From Sporomusa silvacetica DSM 10669 (GTDB lineage Bacteria; Bacillota; Negativicutes; Sporomusales; Sporomusaceae), in contig NZ_LSLK01000092.1 of NCBI RefSeq assembly GCF_002257705.1, positions 1-64,000 of the forward strand: a stretch of DNA of 64,000 nt. The letters are read 5' to 3'. The first letter of the stretch is position 1. Each line of letters starts with the position of its first letter. The translations under genes and the position numbers were made by a program. Below are positions 7,763-17,077 of the stretch, piece by piece. The notes below the pieces were generated by a model that ran no database searches, was not told the origin of the DNA, and saw only the letters and a list, made by a program, of their open reading frames with translations.

Positions 7763-8353
7763 ATGTCGAATGACACCGATAACAACGGGTCTTCGTCACT
7801 ACTGAGTTCAATAACCAGAATGCTGGACACTAGTGTTACTACTGGTACAGGACTGGACAGTATCATAACTATAGTATCACTGTTATGCCTATTTTCGATA
7901 ATGAACCGTACCCAAGCTATTAGAGAGCCACAGCAAATCAAGCCGGCAACAAATAGTAATCCTCTACATAAACTGCTGGGTGATTTAACCAAAGGCGGTG
8001 ATGGCGGTGGTTTTTCTCCTGATACCTTAATGTCTTTGCTGCCGCTATTAAATAACCCCCAGCTTAAATCAAAGCTTAATCCCAGCACTATTGGAACTGT
8101 TATGGGATTAATAAACAATCTCGGTGGCCTTGGTGGCGGCAGTCCGCCGCATGAAAAGGGGGAACCTGAGACTAAAGGCGAGCCGCACACGAAAACTTCA
8201 AAGCAGCCAACAGAATCAGAATCTCCTCCACCAGAGGTTGCTGTACAGCAACCTCCACTTAAAAAACAGCCTCCTCCCCAGCCAAGTGAAGACACAGAAG
8301 AAACGGAAGAAAAAAACTATGGGCGATATTTAAACTGGAAAAATAATTTTTAA
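7763..8353 (+). CDS. Uncharacterised Pro-rich protein with hydrophobic N-terminus
   Basis: 196 residues, not recognised. Ser/Thr-rich start, hydrophobic segment (IITIVSLLCLFSIM, about residues 32-45), a central Leu/Asn/Gly domain with a Gly-rich stretch (GGLGGGS), then a 65-residue Pro/Glu/Lys-rich disordered tail. SD AAGGAGGAGG. Probably cotranscribed with the YbaB paralogue; closed by a strong terminator. Its layout (membrane-like segment plus long low-complexity tail) would fit a structural or scaffolding protein. A 182-codon open frame on the opposite strand is a shadow. Confidence 0.6.
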   Translation: MSNDTDNNGSSSLLSSITRMLDTSVTTGTGLDSIITIVSLLCLFSIMNRTQAIREPQQIKPATNSNPLHKLLGDLTKGGDGGGFSPDTLMSLLPLLNNPQLKSKLNPSTIGTVMGLINNLGGLGGGSPPHEKGEPETKGEPHTKTSKQPTESESPPPEVAVQQPPLKKQPPPQPSEDTEETEEKNYGRYLNWKNNF

Positions 8354-8393
8354 ACAAAAAACAAGGGCTCCGAGGAACCCTTGTTTTTTGTTT
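8354..8393. terminator. Bidirectional terminator between 7763-8353 and mutS2
   Basis: ACAAGGGCTCC/GGAACCCTTGT stem with A-runs and T-runs on both sides. Confidence 0.93.
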
Positions 8394-8400
8394 AAAAATT

Positions 8401-8452
8401 TTATAACCCTAACAGAAAGTTAAAACTTTCTTAAAAGCAGGATAAGGGCAAC
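8401..8452 (-). repeat. Dispersed repeat, module B copy 3 (partial)
   Basis: Complement of GCCCTTATCCTGCTTTTAAG, AAAGTT...AACTTTCTGTTAGGG: the right half of module B, directly after the terminator at 8354-8393. Confidence 0.75.
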
Positions 8453-8470
8453 TAGCCTGATAGCTCTATC

Positions 8471-10831
8471 CTAAGCTAATCTGACTACAGTAGCGCCTGT
8501 GCCACCTTCATTAAGATCGGCAATGCGTATTCCCTTAATATGCGAATGAGTTTCCAGATATGTCTTTACCCCTTTGCGCAAAGCACCTGTTCCTTTACCG
8601 TGGATTATAAGTACCTCATTTAATCCTGATAGGATTGCATCATCAATATATTTATCCAGTATAATTTCTGCTTCCTCAATTGTCATGCCCCGAATATCAA
8701 TTTGTCTTGCTACAGAATCTCTTATAGTTATGTTAACGTGTTTGGTTGCTGGTTGTTCTTTGGGTCTACCTGATTCAGACAGTATCCGGCAGGCAGCAGC
8801 AGCAACTGTCATTTTCAAAATTCCCAGCTGTACAGTTACGGTTGTGCCATTTACGGTTAGCACTTGGCCTTTTTGTTTTACTGTCGTAACATAAACATTC
8901 ATCCCTGGTTTAATTTCGTCTGCTGACAATTCAGCTGAATTGTCCTGACCATCGATACCAAATCCGTTAATTTCCGTACTGCTTGCCCTTAGCTTCCGAC
9001 GAGCAGTTTCAATAGCATGCTGTCTTTCCCGACCACTGTGCTCAGAAAACTGGGCTTTTAGTTCGCCAATTATCTCTTCCGCATTGCGCCTGGCCTGGCG
9101 AATAACGGCAGCAGCTTCTTCCTGAGCTTTAGCTAATACGGTATTCTTTTTTTCAGCAATAGCCTGTTCTCCCGCAGCGATTTTTGCTTTTACTATCCCC
9201 ATTTCCTGCTCCAAACGGGTTAGTTCATCCAGTTTTATGCTATATGACTTCTTCTGCTCTTCTAGCGCATGGAGAACGGTTTCAAAATCGGTATGCTCTT
9301 TATGAATTAACTCTTTAGCACGGGCGATAATTTTGTCTGATAACCCCAGACGTTGACTGATGGCAAAGGCATTACTGCTGCCAGGGATGCCGATCAGGAG
9401 CCGATAGGTTGGCCGCAGGGTTTGGATATCAAACTCTACACTGGCATTTTCTATTCCCTGTCTGGTATAAGCAAATGTTTTTAACTCACTATAATGGGTA
9501 GTTGCAATGGTTTTGGCACCAATTCTATGGAGATATTCCAAAATTGACATAGCCAGAGCCGCGCCCTCACTCGGGTCAGTTCCGGCTCCAATTTCATCAA
9601 TCAGTACCAAATCATCAGCGCTTATCTTTTGTAGTATTCCAACCAAATTGGTCATATGGCCGGAAAATGTGCTCAAACTTTGCTCAATGCTCTGTTCATC
9701 GCCGATGTCGGCAAAAATATTTCCGATAATCGGCATCTCAGAATCAGGCGCAGCCGGAATAAACAAGCCAGCTTGCGTCATAAGCGCAAACAAACCTACT
9801 GTTTTAAGTGTTACTGTTTTACCACCGGTGTTAGGGCCGGTAATAAGTAAAGTAGTAAAATGGCGGCCAAGCTGTACGTCAATTGGTACCACGTGTTCTA
9901 CAGCTATCAAAGGATGCCGGGCCTGGATGAGATTAACATAGCCTTGCTGATTGATAATTGGCTGAATGGCCCGCATATCAATACTCAGCTTAGCCTTAGC
10001 AAAAACGAAGTCTAGGTGAGCTAAAATTGCAAGATTTTCTTCGAGGCTCCCGGCAACTTTAGCTATTTGCCCGGTTACTACTGTTAAAATTCGTTCAATT
10101 TCAGTCTTTTCAGCAGATAGAAGTTGTTTTATGTCATTATTTAAGTTAACGATGGCGATTGGTTCGATAAATAAAGTAGCCCCACTGGATGATTGATCAT
10201 GGACAATACCCGGGAAATTGTTGCGAAATTCGTGCTTAATTGGAATAACATACCTGTCACCACGCATGGTGACTAACGCATCTTGAAAATACTTCTGGTA
10301 CTCACCGGAGCGCAAAATACTATCCAATTTTTCTTTTACCCGGCTTTGGGCTTGTTTTACTTCCCGCCTTAGCTTCAAAAGTTCACTGCTGGCATCGTCG
10401 CGAATTAAGCCTTGTTCAGTAACTGTAGCCTCAATTATGGTTTCGATGTTTCGCAAGACGATGATTTGACTGGCCTGCAAACTCAAAAGAGGTGTTTCAA
10501 CCGGCAGATCGGTAAAAAAACCTTTTATCCGTCTGGCGGCATACAGCATGCTGCCTACAGCTAAGAGTTCATGCGGCTCTAAAATAGCACCAAGTTCAGC
10601 TCTTTTTATTGTGGCCCGCACATCGCGAATCCCCCCTAGCGGTACAGTGGGGACATTGTTCATAATCTCGCGGGCTTCGGCTGTTTCGGCAAGACGATCT
10701 TGTACTTGCAACGCATCCTTCACAGGTACCAGTTCTTGGGCAAGTTCCCGTCCCATAATGGAACCTGTACGTTCGGCAAGCATATTCCGGATTTTGTTAT
10801 ATTCTAATGTTGACAATACGGCTGCTTCCAT
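8471..10831 (-). CDS. mutS2: Endonuclease MutS2
   Basis: 786 residues, normal for the family. A MutS-like ATPase with Walker A GPNTGGKT (about 331-338), Walker B-type DEIGAGTDP, a long coiled coil (about 520-640) and a C-terminal Smr nuclease domain starting at DIRGMT (about 710) with HGKGTGALR. In Firmicutes it splits collided ribosomes and/or suppresses recombination; which role applies here is not visible. SD GAGGAG just upstream. Follows the U32 gene on the same strand with a 20-bp gap, so probably in one unit. Confidence 0.97.
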   Translation of the reverse strand: MEAAVLSTLEYNKIRNMLAERTGSIMGRELAQELVPVKDALQVQDRLAETAEAREIMNNVPTVPLGGIRDVRATIKRAELGAILEPHELLAVGSMLYAARRIKGFFTDLPVETPLLSLQASQIIVLRNIETIIEATVTEQGLIRDDASSELLKLRREVKQAQSRVKEKLDSILRSGEYQKYFQDALVTMRGDRYVIPIKHEFRNNFPGIVHDQSSSGATLFIEPIAIVNLNNDIKQLLSAEKTEIERILTVVTGQIAKVAGSLEENLAILAHLDFVFAKAKLSIDMRAIQPIINQQGYVNLIQARHPLIAVEHVVPIDVQLGRHFTTLLITGPNTGGKTVTLKTVGLFALMTQAGLFIPAAPDSEMPIIGNIFADIGDEQSIEQSLSTFSGHMTNLVGILQKISADDLVLIDEIGAGTDPSEGAALAMSILEYLHRIGAKTIATTHYSELKTFAYTRQGIENASVEFDIQTLRPTYRLLIGIPGSSNAFAISQRLGLSDKIIARAKELIHKEHTDFETVLHALEEQKKSYSIKLDELTRLEQEMGIVKAKIAAGEQAIAEKKNTVLAKAQEEAAAVIRQARRNAEEIIGELKAQFSEHSGRERQHAIETARRKLRASSTEINGFGIDGQDNSAELSADEIKPGMNVYVTTVKQKGQVLTVNGTTVTVQLGILKMTVAAAACRILSESGRPKEQPATKHVNITIRDSVARQIDIRGMTIEEAEIILDKYIDDAILSGLNEVLIIHGKGTGALRKGVKTYLETHSHIKGIRIADLNEGGTGATVVRLA

Positions 10832-10851
10832 ATAAATTCTCCTCTAACTAA

Positions 10852-13350
10852 CTATAATACCCCCCGGAAATAATGTCCCCGGGTGATATTTTCATGTTCG
10901 GCACTGGAAATTTTATCTTCCACAAGTAGCGGATGATTCTCTCCGAGGTCAATTAATGCGCGATACAAGCCAGTAATTCTGGCAACTTCGTTAACCGGAC
11001 TATATTTAGCCTCAAACCTGAGCCGGCTAAGACCGGCCCGTAGAAATCTGGGGATATGTGGCAGCATGGATAATTCCTTGGCATTTAAAATATGCATCCG
11101 GCAAAATTGGTCGGTAACTATCGGGAATACTTCTTCTTTTCTATCCTTTAACCAATACTGATTACGCAAACAGGCGTGATTACAATTCCTACGATCAGGG
11201 CCGCCTAAAAAACTGCCAGGCATACAATATTCGGAAATCATCAGTGTCAAATGACCATGCACTAAACATTCCAGCTGAGCCAGTTTTTTTCCAGCTAACT
11301 CCTCAACTTGGGCAAAGGTAAGCTCTGGTGAAAGAGTCAGACTGGTTAACCCTAATTTAGTTAAATAGTTAGCGGCAATACTATTATAGATATTTAAAGG
11401 ATAATCACCATGCAAGGGGATAGTAGAAAGTTCTTGAAGCAGCTGGATGGTACCAATATTACCTACACTGATTGCCTCCGGCTTAAGCTCATTAAACAGC
11501 ATGATATTCTCTTTTAGTTCAACCAGTTGACCTTGCTGCACTAAACGTGGCGTATTAAAGATAATCTTACGGCCATGCTGCCTGGCATAAGCTGCTGCCT
11601 GGCGATAATCTTCGCCAGTTAATGAGCGGTTCCCAAAACATTCGCCGCCAAACATAATAATATCGGCGCCATTATCTACGGCTGCTTTAGCTTTATCCAC
11701 ACTATCAACATTTACCACAAGTGCAGGTTGGTTTTTACTTGGTATTGTTCGGGCTTGCGGCCATAATTCGCCAATAGATTTATCGTTAGCAAGTGGTGCT
11801 CGTGCAAACTTAACCAGTCGGGCAGCTTCAACTTTTTCGATTGCCCGGCGTCTGGCATCATTAATCTCACTGATAGGCACCATTACTTGGCCCTCAATCT
11901 GGCAGTCCAATGTATTAAGTGCAAAAATGGTAGTCCCTAGCCGTTCAATTTGTTTTGCTACAGAGTCTGGTGTAAGTGGTCTTTTTAATGCCTTTTCGGC
12001 AATGAAAGTGGTTTGGGCCTGACCAGTGAAGCCCTCGATGTCTTTTATGCTAATTGCCAGCGGCTTGCCTTCGGCAACAGTTACGGTAATATCAACAGGT
12101 ATCCGGCGTACGGCCTCTGCTCTGTTAAAGTAAGCTCTGGCTCGCTCCATCAGCTTAGCATCAAATACCTTAAATACCCGGTCATTCACCCGAACCGGTG
12201 AACTTACTGAAATGGCCACAGCAGTATGAGCCTGCGCTTCAGTAACCGGATTACCGTCAACAGTCATAGTGTGAACAGTGACATTCACCCTGCCGCCTAC
12301 CTTAACCCAAAATTCAATAATATCTCCGATGGCAAGTGGTTCATCCAGTTTTATAACAGCTATTTTACCGCTATGCTGATAAGTAAGTACCCGCCCAACC
12401 CGTACACCACGGTTATTGGGGCGCCGGTCGCTCATCATCAACCGTCCGTTTTTGCCATAAAGGTGTGCGGTAGTAAAATCGCGGTTGAAGATTTGCGCTA
12501 AATCCTTTTGATCTTGCTCACTAATATTATATTCATCACAGTTAAGCAGGTAATTATCAATTGCCCGCCGGTAAGCATCAACAACAACGGCAACATATTC
12601 CGGACGTTTCATCCGTCCCTCAATTTTAAAAGAAGTGACACCAGCTTGAATCAGTTCAGGAAGTGCTGCTATTGTGTTAAAATCTTTGGGGCTAAGCAAA
12701 TATTCGCCGGCATCTGCTTCCCTTAATAGATCATTACCAGCAGCATCAACAAGCGTATACGGCAGGCGACACGGTTGAGCACAGCGCCCACGGTTGCCGC
12801 TGCGGCCACCAATCATGCTACTCATTAGACATTGGCCTGAATAGGAAACACATAGTGCACCATGTATAAATGTCTCTATTTCTACTGTGGAGTTTTTACA
12901 TATATATTCAATATCTGTAAGCGGTAATTCACGTGCCAGCACCACGCGTTTAAAGCCCATAGCAGCTAAAAAGGTAACCCCTGCTAAATTGTGAGCCGTC
13001 ATCTGAGTACTGGCATGAAGCGGTAAGTTAGGCACTATCTTTTTAGCGATTGCGGCAACTGCCAGATCTTGCACAATAATGGCGTCTACACCTATCTCAT
13101 ATAAATGCCGTAAATAATCGACCAAAACAGGGAGTTCCTTATCATCAACAAGAGTATTCACTGTAACTAATACCGATACCCCACGTAAATGAGCAAAACG
13201 TACGGCCTCTGCCAATTCTTCATCCGTAAAATTGGGGGCGTAATGTCTGGCACCAAACATCCTCCCCCCAAGATAAACGGCATCTGCACCACTTTCTACT
13301 GCTGCAATCAAAGCCTCTTTGCTGCCAACGGGTGCGAGTAATTCAATCAC
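10852..13350 (-). CDS. U32-family peptidase, long form with DUF3656
   Basis: 832 residues. The N-terminal U32 domain starts ELLAPVGSKEALIAAVESGADAVYLGG-like; it has the family signature EIETFIHGALCVSYSGQCLMSS with its Cys residues, a DUF3656-type middle region, and a second TIM-barrel half ending in a Cys cluster (CMPGS, CNHACLR). Long U32 proteins of this kind are linked to 23S rRNA hydroxylation (RlhA type) or proteolysis; the substrate here is unknown. The GTG at 13350 has the SD GGAAAGG at proper distance; the ATG at 13359 touches the SD and is less likely. Confidence 0.9.
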   Translation of the reverse strand: MIELLAPVGSKEALIAAVESGADAVYLGGRMFGARHYAPNFTDEELAEAVRFAHLRGVSVLVTVNTLVDDKELPVLVDYLRHLYEIGVDAIIVQDLAVAAIAKKIVPNLPLHASTQMTAHNLAGVTFLAAMGFKRVVLARELPLTDIEYICKNSTVEIETFIHGALCVSYSGQCLMSSMIGGRSGNRGRCAQPCRLPYTLVDAAGNDLLREADAGEYLLSPKDFNTIAALPELIQAGVTSFKIEGRMKRPEYVAVVVDAYRRAIDNYLLNCDEYNISEQDQKDLAQIFNRDFTTAHLYGKNGRLMMSDRRPNNRGVRVGRVLTYQHSGKIAVIKLDEPLAIGDIIEFWVKVGGRVNVTVHTMTVDGNPVTEAQAHTAVAISVSSPVRVNDRVFKVFDAKLMERARAYFNRAEAVRRIPVDITVTVAEGKPLAISIKDIEGFTGQAQTTFIAEKALKRPLTPDSVAKQIERLGTTIFALNTLDCQIEGQVMVPISEINDARRRAIEKVEAARLVKFARAPLANDKSIGELWPQARTIPSKNQPALVVNVDSVDKAKAAVDNGADIIMFGGECFGNRSLTGEDYRQAAAYARQHGRKIIFNTPRLVQQGQLVELKENIMLFNELKPEAISVGNIGTIQLLQELSTIPLHGDYPLNIYNSIAANYLTKLGLTSLTLSPELTFAQVEELAGKKLAQLECLVHGHLTLMISEYCMPGSFLGGPDRRNCNHACLRNQYWLKDRKEEVFPIVTDQFCRMHILNAKELSMLPHIPRFLRAGLSRLRFEAKYSPVNEVARITGLYRALIDLGENHPLLVEDKISSAEHENITRGHYFRGVL

Positions 13351-13439
13351 ATGATTCATCCTTTCCCAAAGCCTCTATTATTGCAGGCGTAATACCAGTA
13401 ATAGGGTAAAGAAAGAAGAAGGGGCATCCCTTCCTCTCG

Positions 13440-14111
13440 TTAATGGAACTCTTTTTCTTTATCAACAATTGGTTGCCCGGCAGTCGTATTTAATCCTTGT
13501 TGTTCACGTAAATGAGTAGCTAGAAATTGAACATCATCCATAAATTGTTCAAATTTTGTCCATTTTTCACCAGCCAGACTTAGCGGGTTATCGTAGATAC
13601 TCTTAATATAACTTTCAAACTCATTCTTAGTTAATGGTTCATTTTCAGGTGTACGAACCATAGTAAACTCACCGCAACTTTCCAAGCGAGCCGTTTCAAT
13701 CATATTCAAGTCAGACATATCAAGGCCTTTTTTATGAAGCTCCTGGCGTAAGTCATCATAGTTAAAATGGGTTTTAGAAAAATTCTCTTTAATAAGGCGG
13801 CCTCTTTGCACTAAGGTCACAGGTGTACCTTCAAACCATGTGCGCAAAGTCTTATTTTTCAAGGCCAAATACCCGATCAACTGCTGCAGTGCAAGCAATA
13901 TTACTAAACTCTCAATGCCTGACTGTATTGTAGGATTTTGATCCATAGTGCCTGCGACAATAATATCCCCAATACCGACCATAATAACAAAGTCAAAGGG
14001 CGATAGTTGACCGACCGTACGGTTACCCATCAATCTGACAACAAGTAAAGCGACAGTGCATAGTAATAGCAGGCGAAATAAAACCTGACTTATTGAGGTG
14101 CTGTCAAACAC
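13440..14111 (-). CDS. DUF421 membrane protein (YetF/YkjA family)
   Basis: 223 residues. Two or three N-terminal membrane spans (about 8-90), with the conserved RLMGNRTVGQLSPFDFVIMV stretch, then the soluble DUF421 domain (WFEGTPVTLVQRGRL, LHKKGL, EFTMVRTPEN). YetF-type proteins are made in spores and vegetative cells; one paralogue has been tied to germination-receptor lipid context, but function is not settled. GTG start with SD AAAGGAG. Placed between zapA and the U32 gene on the same strand. Confidence 0.9.
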   Translation of the reverse strand: MFDSTSISQVLFRLLLLCTVALLVVRLMGNRTVGQLSPFDFVIMVGIGDIIVAGTMDQNPTIQSGIESLVILLALQQLIGYLALKNKTLRTWFEGTPVTLVQRGRLIKENFSKTHFNYDDLRQELHKKGLDMSDLNMIETARLESCGEFTMVRTPENEPLTKNEFESYIKSIYDNPLSLAGEKWTKFEQFMDDVQFLATHLREQQGLNTTAGQPIVDKEKEFH

Positions 14112-14181
14112 GGTACCACTCCTTTTCTGTCTGTATTATTAACCTGACAGAAAAGTGTTATACCGAAATAACGACAAAGTG

Positions 14182-14436
14182 CTATTTGTCTTCTTTTATC
14201 AGATCAATAAGCTCCAGGTAATCTTGCTCTAATCGCAAGAAATCATCGGCGATATTTAATGCTGTCAATACAGCTATTTTGGTTGGCGATAACCTGAGAT
14301 TGGCTTTAGCTGTCTTATTCATGCGCTCATCCAGCATAGCAGCTAAACGCATAATACGTTCTGGCTCTATATTGCCTTTTAGAGCGTAGCTTTCGCCATA
14401 TATCTGAACAGTTACCTTGTTTTTTTTATCTGACAT
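14182..14436 (-). CDS. zapA: Cell division protein ZapA
   Basis: 84 residues, the usual size. N-terminal KVTVQIYGESYALKG strand region, RMNKTAKANLRLS, then a C-terminal coiled-coil helix (ALNIADDFLRLEQDYLELIDLI). ZapA binds and bundles FtsZ at the division ring. It lies downstream of pheST and upstream of mutS2, the common Firmicute order (pheT-zapA-...-mutS2). Confidence 0.92.
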   Translation of the reverse strand: MSDKKNKVTVQIYGESYALKGNIEPERIMRLAAMLDERMNKTAKANLRLSPTKIAVLTALNIADDFLRLEQDYLELIDLIKEDK

Positions 14437-14500
14437 AGTCCACCTAAAACGATATATTTTCTAAAGAATATACTTCTCCCAACCAAAAACTAATTCCTGC

Positions 14501-14532
14501 ATAAAAAAAGAAAAAGCGGAATAAACCGCTTA
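14501..14532 (-). terminator. pheST terminator
   Basis: AAGCGG/CCGCTT hairpin followed by a T-rich run on the minus strand, just past the pheT stop codon. Confidence 0.88.
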
Positions 14533-14549
14533 TAAGTGAGTAAATTACG

Positions 14550-16979
14550 TTAGTCCCGAAGTTTGGCTGCAAACGTTTTTTCTAAATAGGCAACTATATT
14601 TTTGTAGTGTTCATCAATTTCAATATCAGTCAACGTACGGTCACTAGCCTGGAAAGTAAGTGAAAATGCTAAGCTGCGCAATCCCTTTTCCACTTGCTGC
14701 CCGGTATATACATCAAATAATTGAACCTGAGTAAGTAGTGTACCAGCATTTGCCTTGATAGCCTCAGTCACAGTGGAGGCCGCAATAGTTTCAGGCAAAA
14801 GAACAGCTAAGTCACGTGTAATTGTCGGAAACTTAGGTAGCGATCGATAGCTGGGGTTAATGGCCGCATACTTAACTAATGCTCCTACAGTTAACTCAAA
14901 TACATAAATTTTCTTGCTAATTCCATAAGCATCAAGTACCTGAGGATGTACTTCACCAATACTGCCTAATAACTCGCCGTCTTTTTTTACTACTGCTGTT
15001 TTGCCAGGATGTAATGTTGAATTTTCTCCTGCTTCCACGATATAATCACTAATTCCCAGTCCTGCCAAAATGGCTTCAACGGCTCCCTTGGCATCATAAA
15101 AATCTACCATATCTCTTGATTGATTCCAAGCAAGGGTATGGCGCTTGCCAATCATGGCACCACACAACATAACTGGTTCTTGGGGTAAATCCTTGAGTGG
15201 TAATTCTTCCGGCAAATATACTGCACCAATTTCAAATATCTTTAAATCCTCATTTTTGCGGGAAAGATTGCGGACAATAGTATCCATTATTCCCCCCAGC
15301 AAGGTAGTACGTAAATGAGGAAAATCGTCGGTAATCGGGTTTAAAACTTCAATAGCATGGCGCAGCGTACTTTCAGACGCAATATTGAGTTTATCCAAGG
15401 AATCCGGATGGAAAAAACTCAAAGAAAGGATTTCTGAAAAGCCACTGCTTGTCAGCAGATTTTTAATTTTGTCAATAGTATTCTGGGTATTACTTTGTCT
15501 ACCTTGCGCCATGCTGCCACCAGGTGTAGTCGAAGGAACTTTGTCATAGCCATAAATTCTGGCAATTTCTTCGCAAATATCGGCTGGCAAGGTAACATCG
15601 CCCCGCCAAGTAGGTACTGTCACCGTAATTTTCTCCGAACCTGCTTCAACATCAAATTCAAGGCGTTTTAATATAGCAGTCATCGTTTCAGCCGGTATAT
15701 CGGTCCCTAGATAATTATTTATTTGTTTCGGTGTAAACACAACTTGTTTCGGTAGCTGCATATCAGGGTAAACATCAACAATACCGGGGGAAACTTCACC
15801 AGCGCCCATATTTTCAAGCAGACTGGCGGCTCTGTCAAGTGCTCTAATAATATTCATAGTATCTACCCCGCGCTCAAACCGGCCGGAGGCCTCTGAACGA
15901 AGTCCCAGGGCACGCGAAGTCCGGCGAATACTTGAGCCTTTAAATGCGGCTGCCTCCAGTAAGACATTTTGTGTGCTGGCGGTAACTTCAGTGGCTAGCC
16001 CCCCCATGACTCCGGCAATACCAACAGCCTGAACGGCATCAGCAATAACCAGCATATCTGGTTCAAGCTCTCGTTTAATGCCATCAAGCGTAGTCAACTT
16101 TTCGCCAGGGTTAGGTTTGCGTACAACCAGACTGTGACGGGCAAGCAGGTTATAGTCATAGGCATGCATGGGCTGACCAAATTCCAGCATAACAAAGTTG
16201 GTAACATCAACAATATTGTTAATTGGCCGCATACCGGCCGCCTGAATACGCTGTTGCATCCAGACAGGTGATGGTCCAACTTTTATATTTTTTATAATTC
16301 TTGCAGCAAATCGTGAGCAAAGCTCTGAGTCAACAATCTGGATATTTGTCAGTGAGGCAGCTTTCTCTGTGCCGGTTTCTTTTAAATTAAGCATCGGTTT
16401 TTTTAGGGAAGCACCTGTTAGTACAGCAATCTCCCGGGCAATACCAATCATGCTAAAACAGTCTGCCCTATTGGCAGTGAGCTCGAATGCAAGCACAACA
16501 TCATCAAGCCCCAGTGCCACGCGAATATCAATACCCACGGTGGTATCAGCAGGCAAAATATAAATACCATTTCTTGCCTCAGGCGCAACCAGTTTGCTAT
16601 CAATGGCAAGCTCTTCTGTCGAGCATAGCATACCACTTGATAGTAATCCCCTCAGTTTTGTTGGCTGAATACTCATTCCGTTAGGAAGCTCAGCACCAAC
16701 GGTAGCTACAGGCACAATATGTCCCTTGCGGACATTGGTTGCCCCAGTAACAATTGTTAGCAGATCGGTGCCGATATCAATTTTGCATACCGACAATTTA
16801 TCCGCATTAGGATGTGGGGCAATCTCAACTACCTTACCTGTGACTACACCAGAGATATTTTGCCCTAACGTTTCCACCGCTTCTACCGGAATACCGGCCA
16901 TTGTCAGCATATCTGCCAGTTTTTCAGGTGTTTCATTTATTTCAACATAATCGTTAAGCCATTTAATTGACGCTCTCAT
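14550..16979 (-). CDS. pheT: Phenylalanyl-tRNA synthetase beta subunit
   Basis: 809 residues. Forms the (alpha-beta)2 enzyme with PheS. Visible: N-terminal tRNA-binding OB domain (VVTGKVVEIAPHPNADKLSVC), B3/B4 editing domain, B5 domain (TPKQINNYLG), and the C-terminal anticodon-recognition FDX-ACB domain (SLPKFPTITRDLAVLLP). SD AGGGGAAGG. It follows pheS by 98 bp; that gap holds an inverted-repeat element. Confidence 0.98.
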   Translation of the reverse strand: MRASIKWLNDYVEINETPEKLADMLTMAGIPVEAVETLGQNISGVVTGKVVEIAPHPNADKLSVCKIDIGTDLLTIVTGATNVRKGHIVPVATVGAELPNGMSIQPTKLRGLLSSGMLCSTEELAIDSKLVAPEARNGIYILPADTTVGIDIRVALGLDDVVLAFELTANRADCFSMIGIAREIAVLTGASLKKPMLNLKETGTEKAASLTNIQIVDSELCSRFAARIIKNIKVGPSPVWMQQRIQAAGMRPINNIVDVTNFVMLEFGQPMHAYDYNLLARHSLVVRKPNPGEKLTTLDGIKRELEPDMLVIADAVQAVGIAGVMGGLATEVTASTQNVLLEAAAFKGSSIRRTSRALGLRSEASGRFERGVDTMNIIRALDRAASLLENMGAGEVSPGIVDVYPDMQLPKQVVFTPKQINNYLGTDIPAETMTAILKRLEFDVEAGSEKITVTVPTWRGDVTLPADICEEIARIYGYDKVPSTTPGGSMAQGRQSNTQNTIDKIKNLLTSSGFSEILSLSFFHPDSLDKLNIASESTLRHAIEVLNPITDDFPHLRTTLLGGIMDTIVRNLSRKNEDLKIFEIGAVYLPEELPLKDLPQEPVMLCGAMIGKRHTLAWNQSRDMVDFYDAKGAVEAILAGLGISDYIVEAGENSTLHPGKTAVVKKDGELLGSIGEVHPQVLDAYGISKKIYVFELTVGALVKYAAINPSYRSLPKFPTITRDLAVLLPETIAASTVTEAIKANAGTLLTQVQLFDVYTGQQVEKGLRSLAFSLTFQASDRTLTDIEIDEHYKNIVAYLEKTFAAKLRD

Positions 16980-16993
16980 AACCTTCCCCTTTC

Positions 16994-17077
16994 ACTATAT
17001 ACAACGTGTTAAATTTTTGCAGGCGAGTACACTACCCGCCTGTGCCTGCAAACTTTTTTAATGCGGAATATATAGCT
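16994..17077. repeat. MITE-like inverted repeat (family C)
   Basis: CTATATA and TATATAG ends enclose ACAACGTGTTAAA ... TTTGCAGGCG / CGCCTG ... CCTGCAAACTT ... TTTAATGCGG. The arms form a long imperfect palindrome. Related copies at 752-803 (half) and 53301-53373 (diverged). It sits in the pheS-pheT gap, where its hairpin would lie in the mRNA. Confidence 0.6.

Noticed and set aside
7747..8295. 182-codon minus-strand frame
   Set aside because: Shadow of the gene at 7763-8353; composition is a mirror of its Gly/Pro-rich repeats and it lacks an SD.
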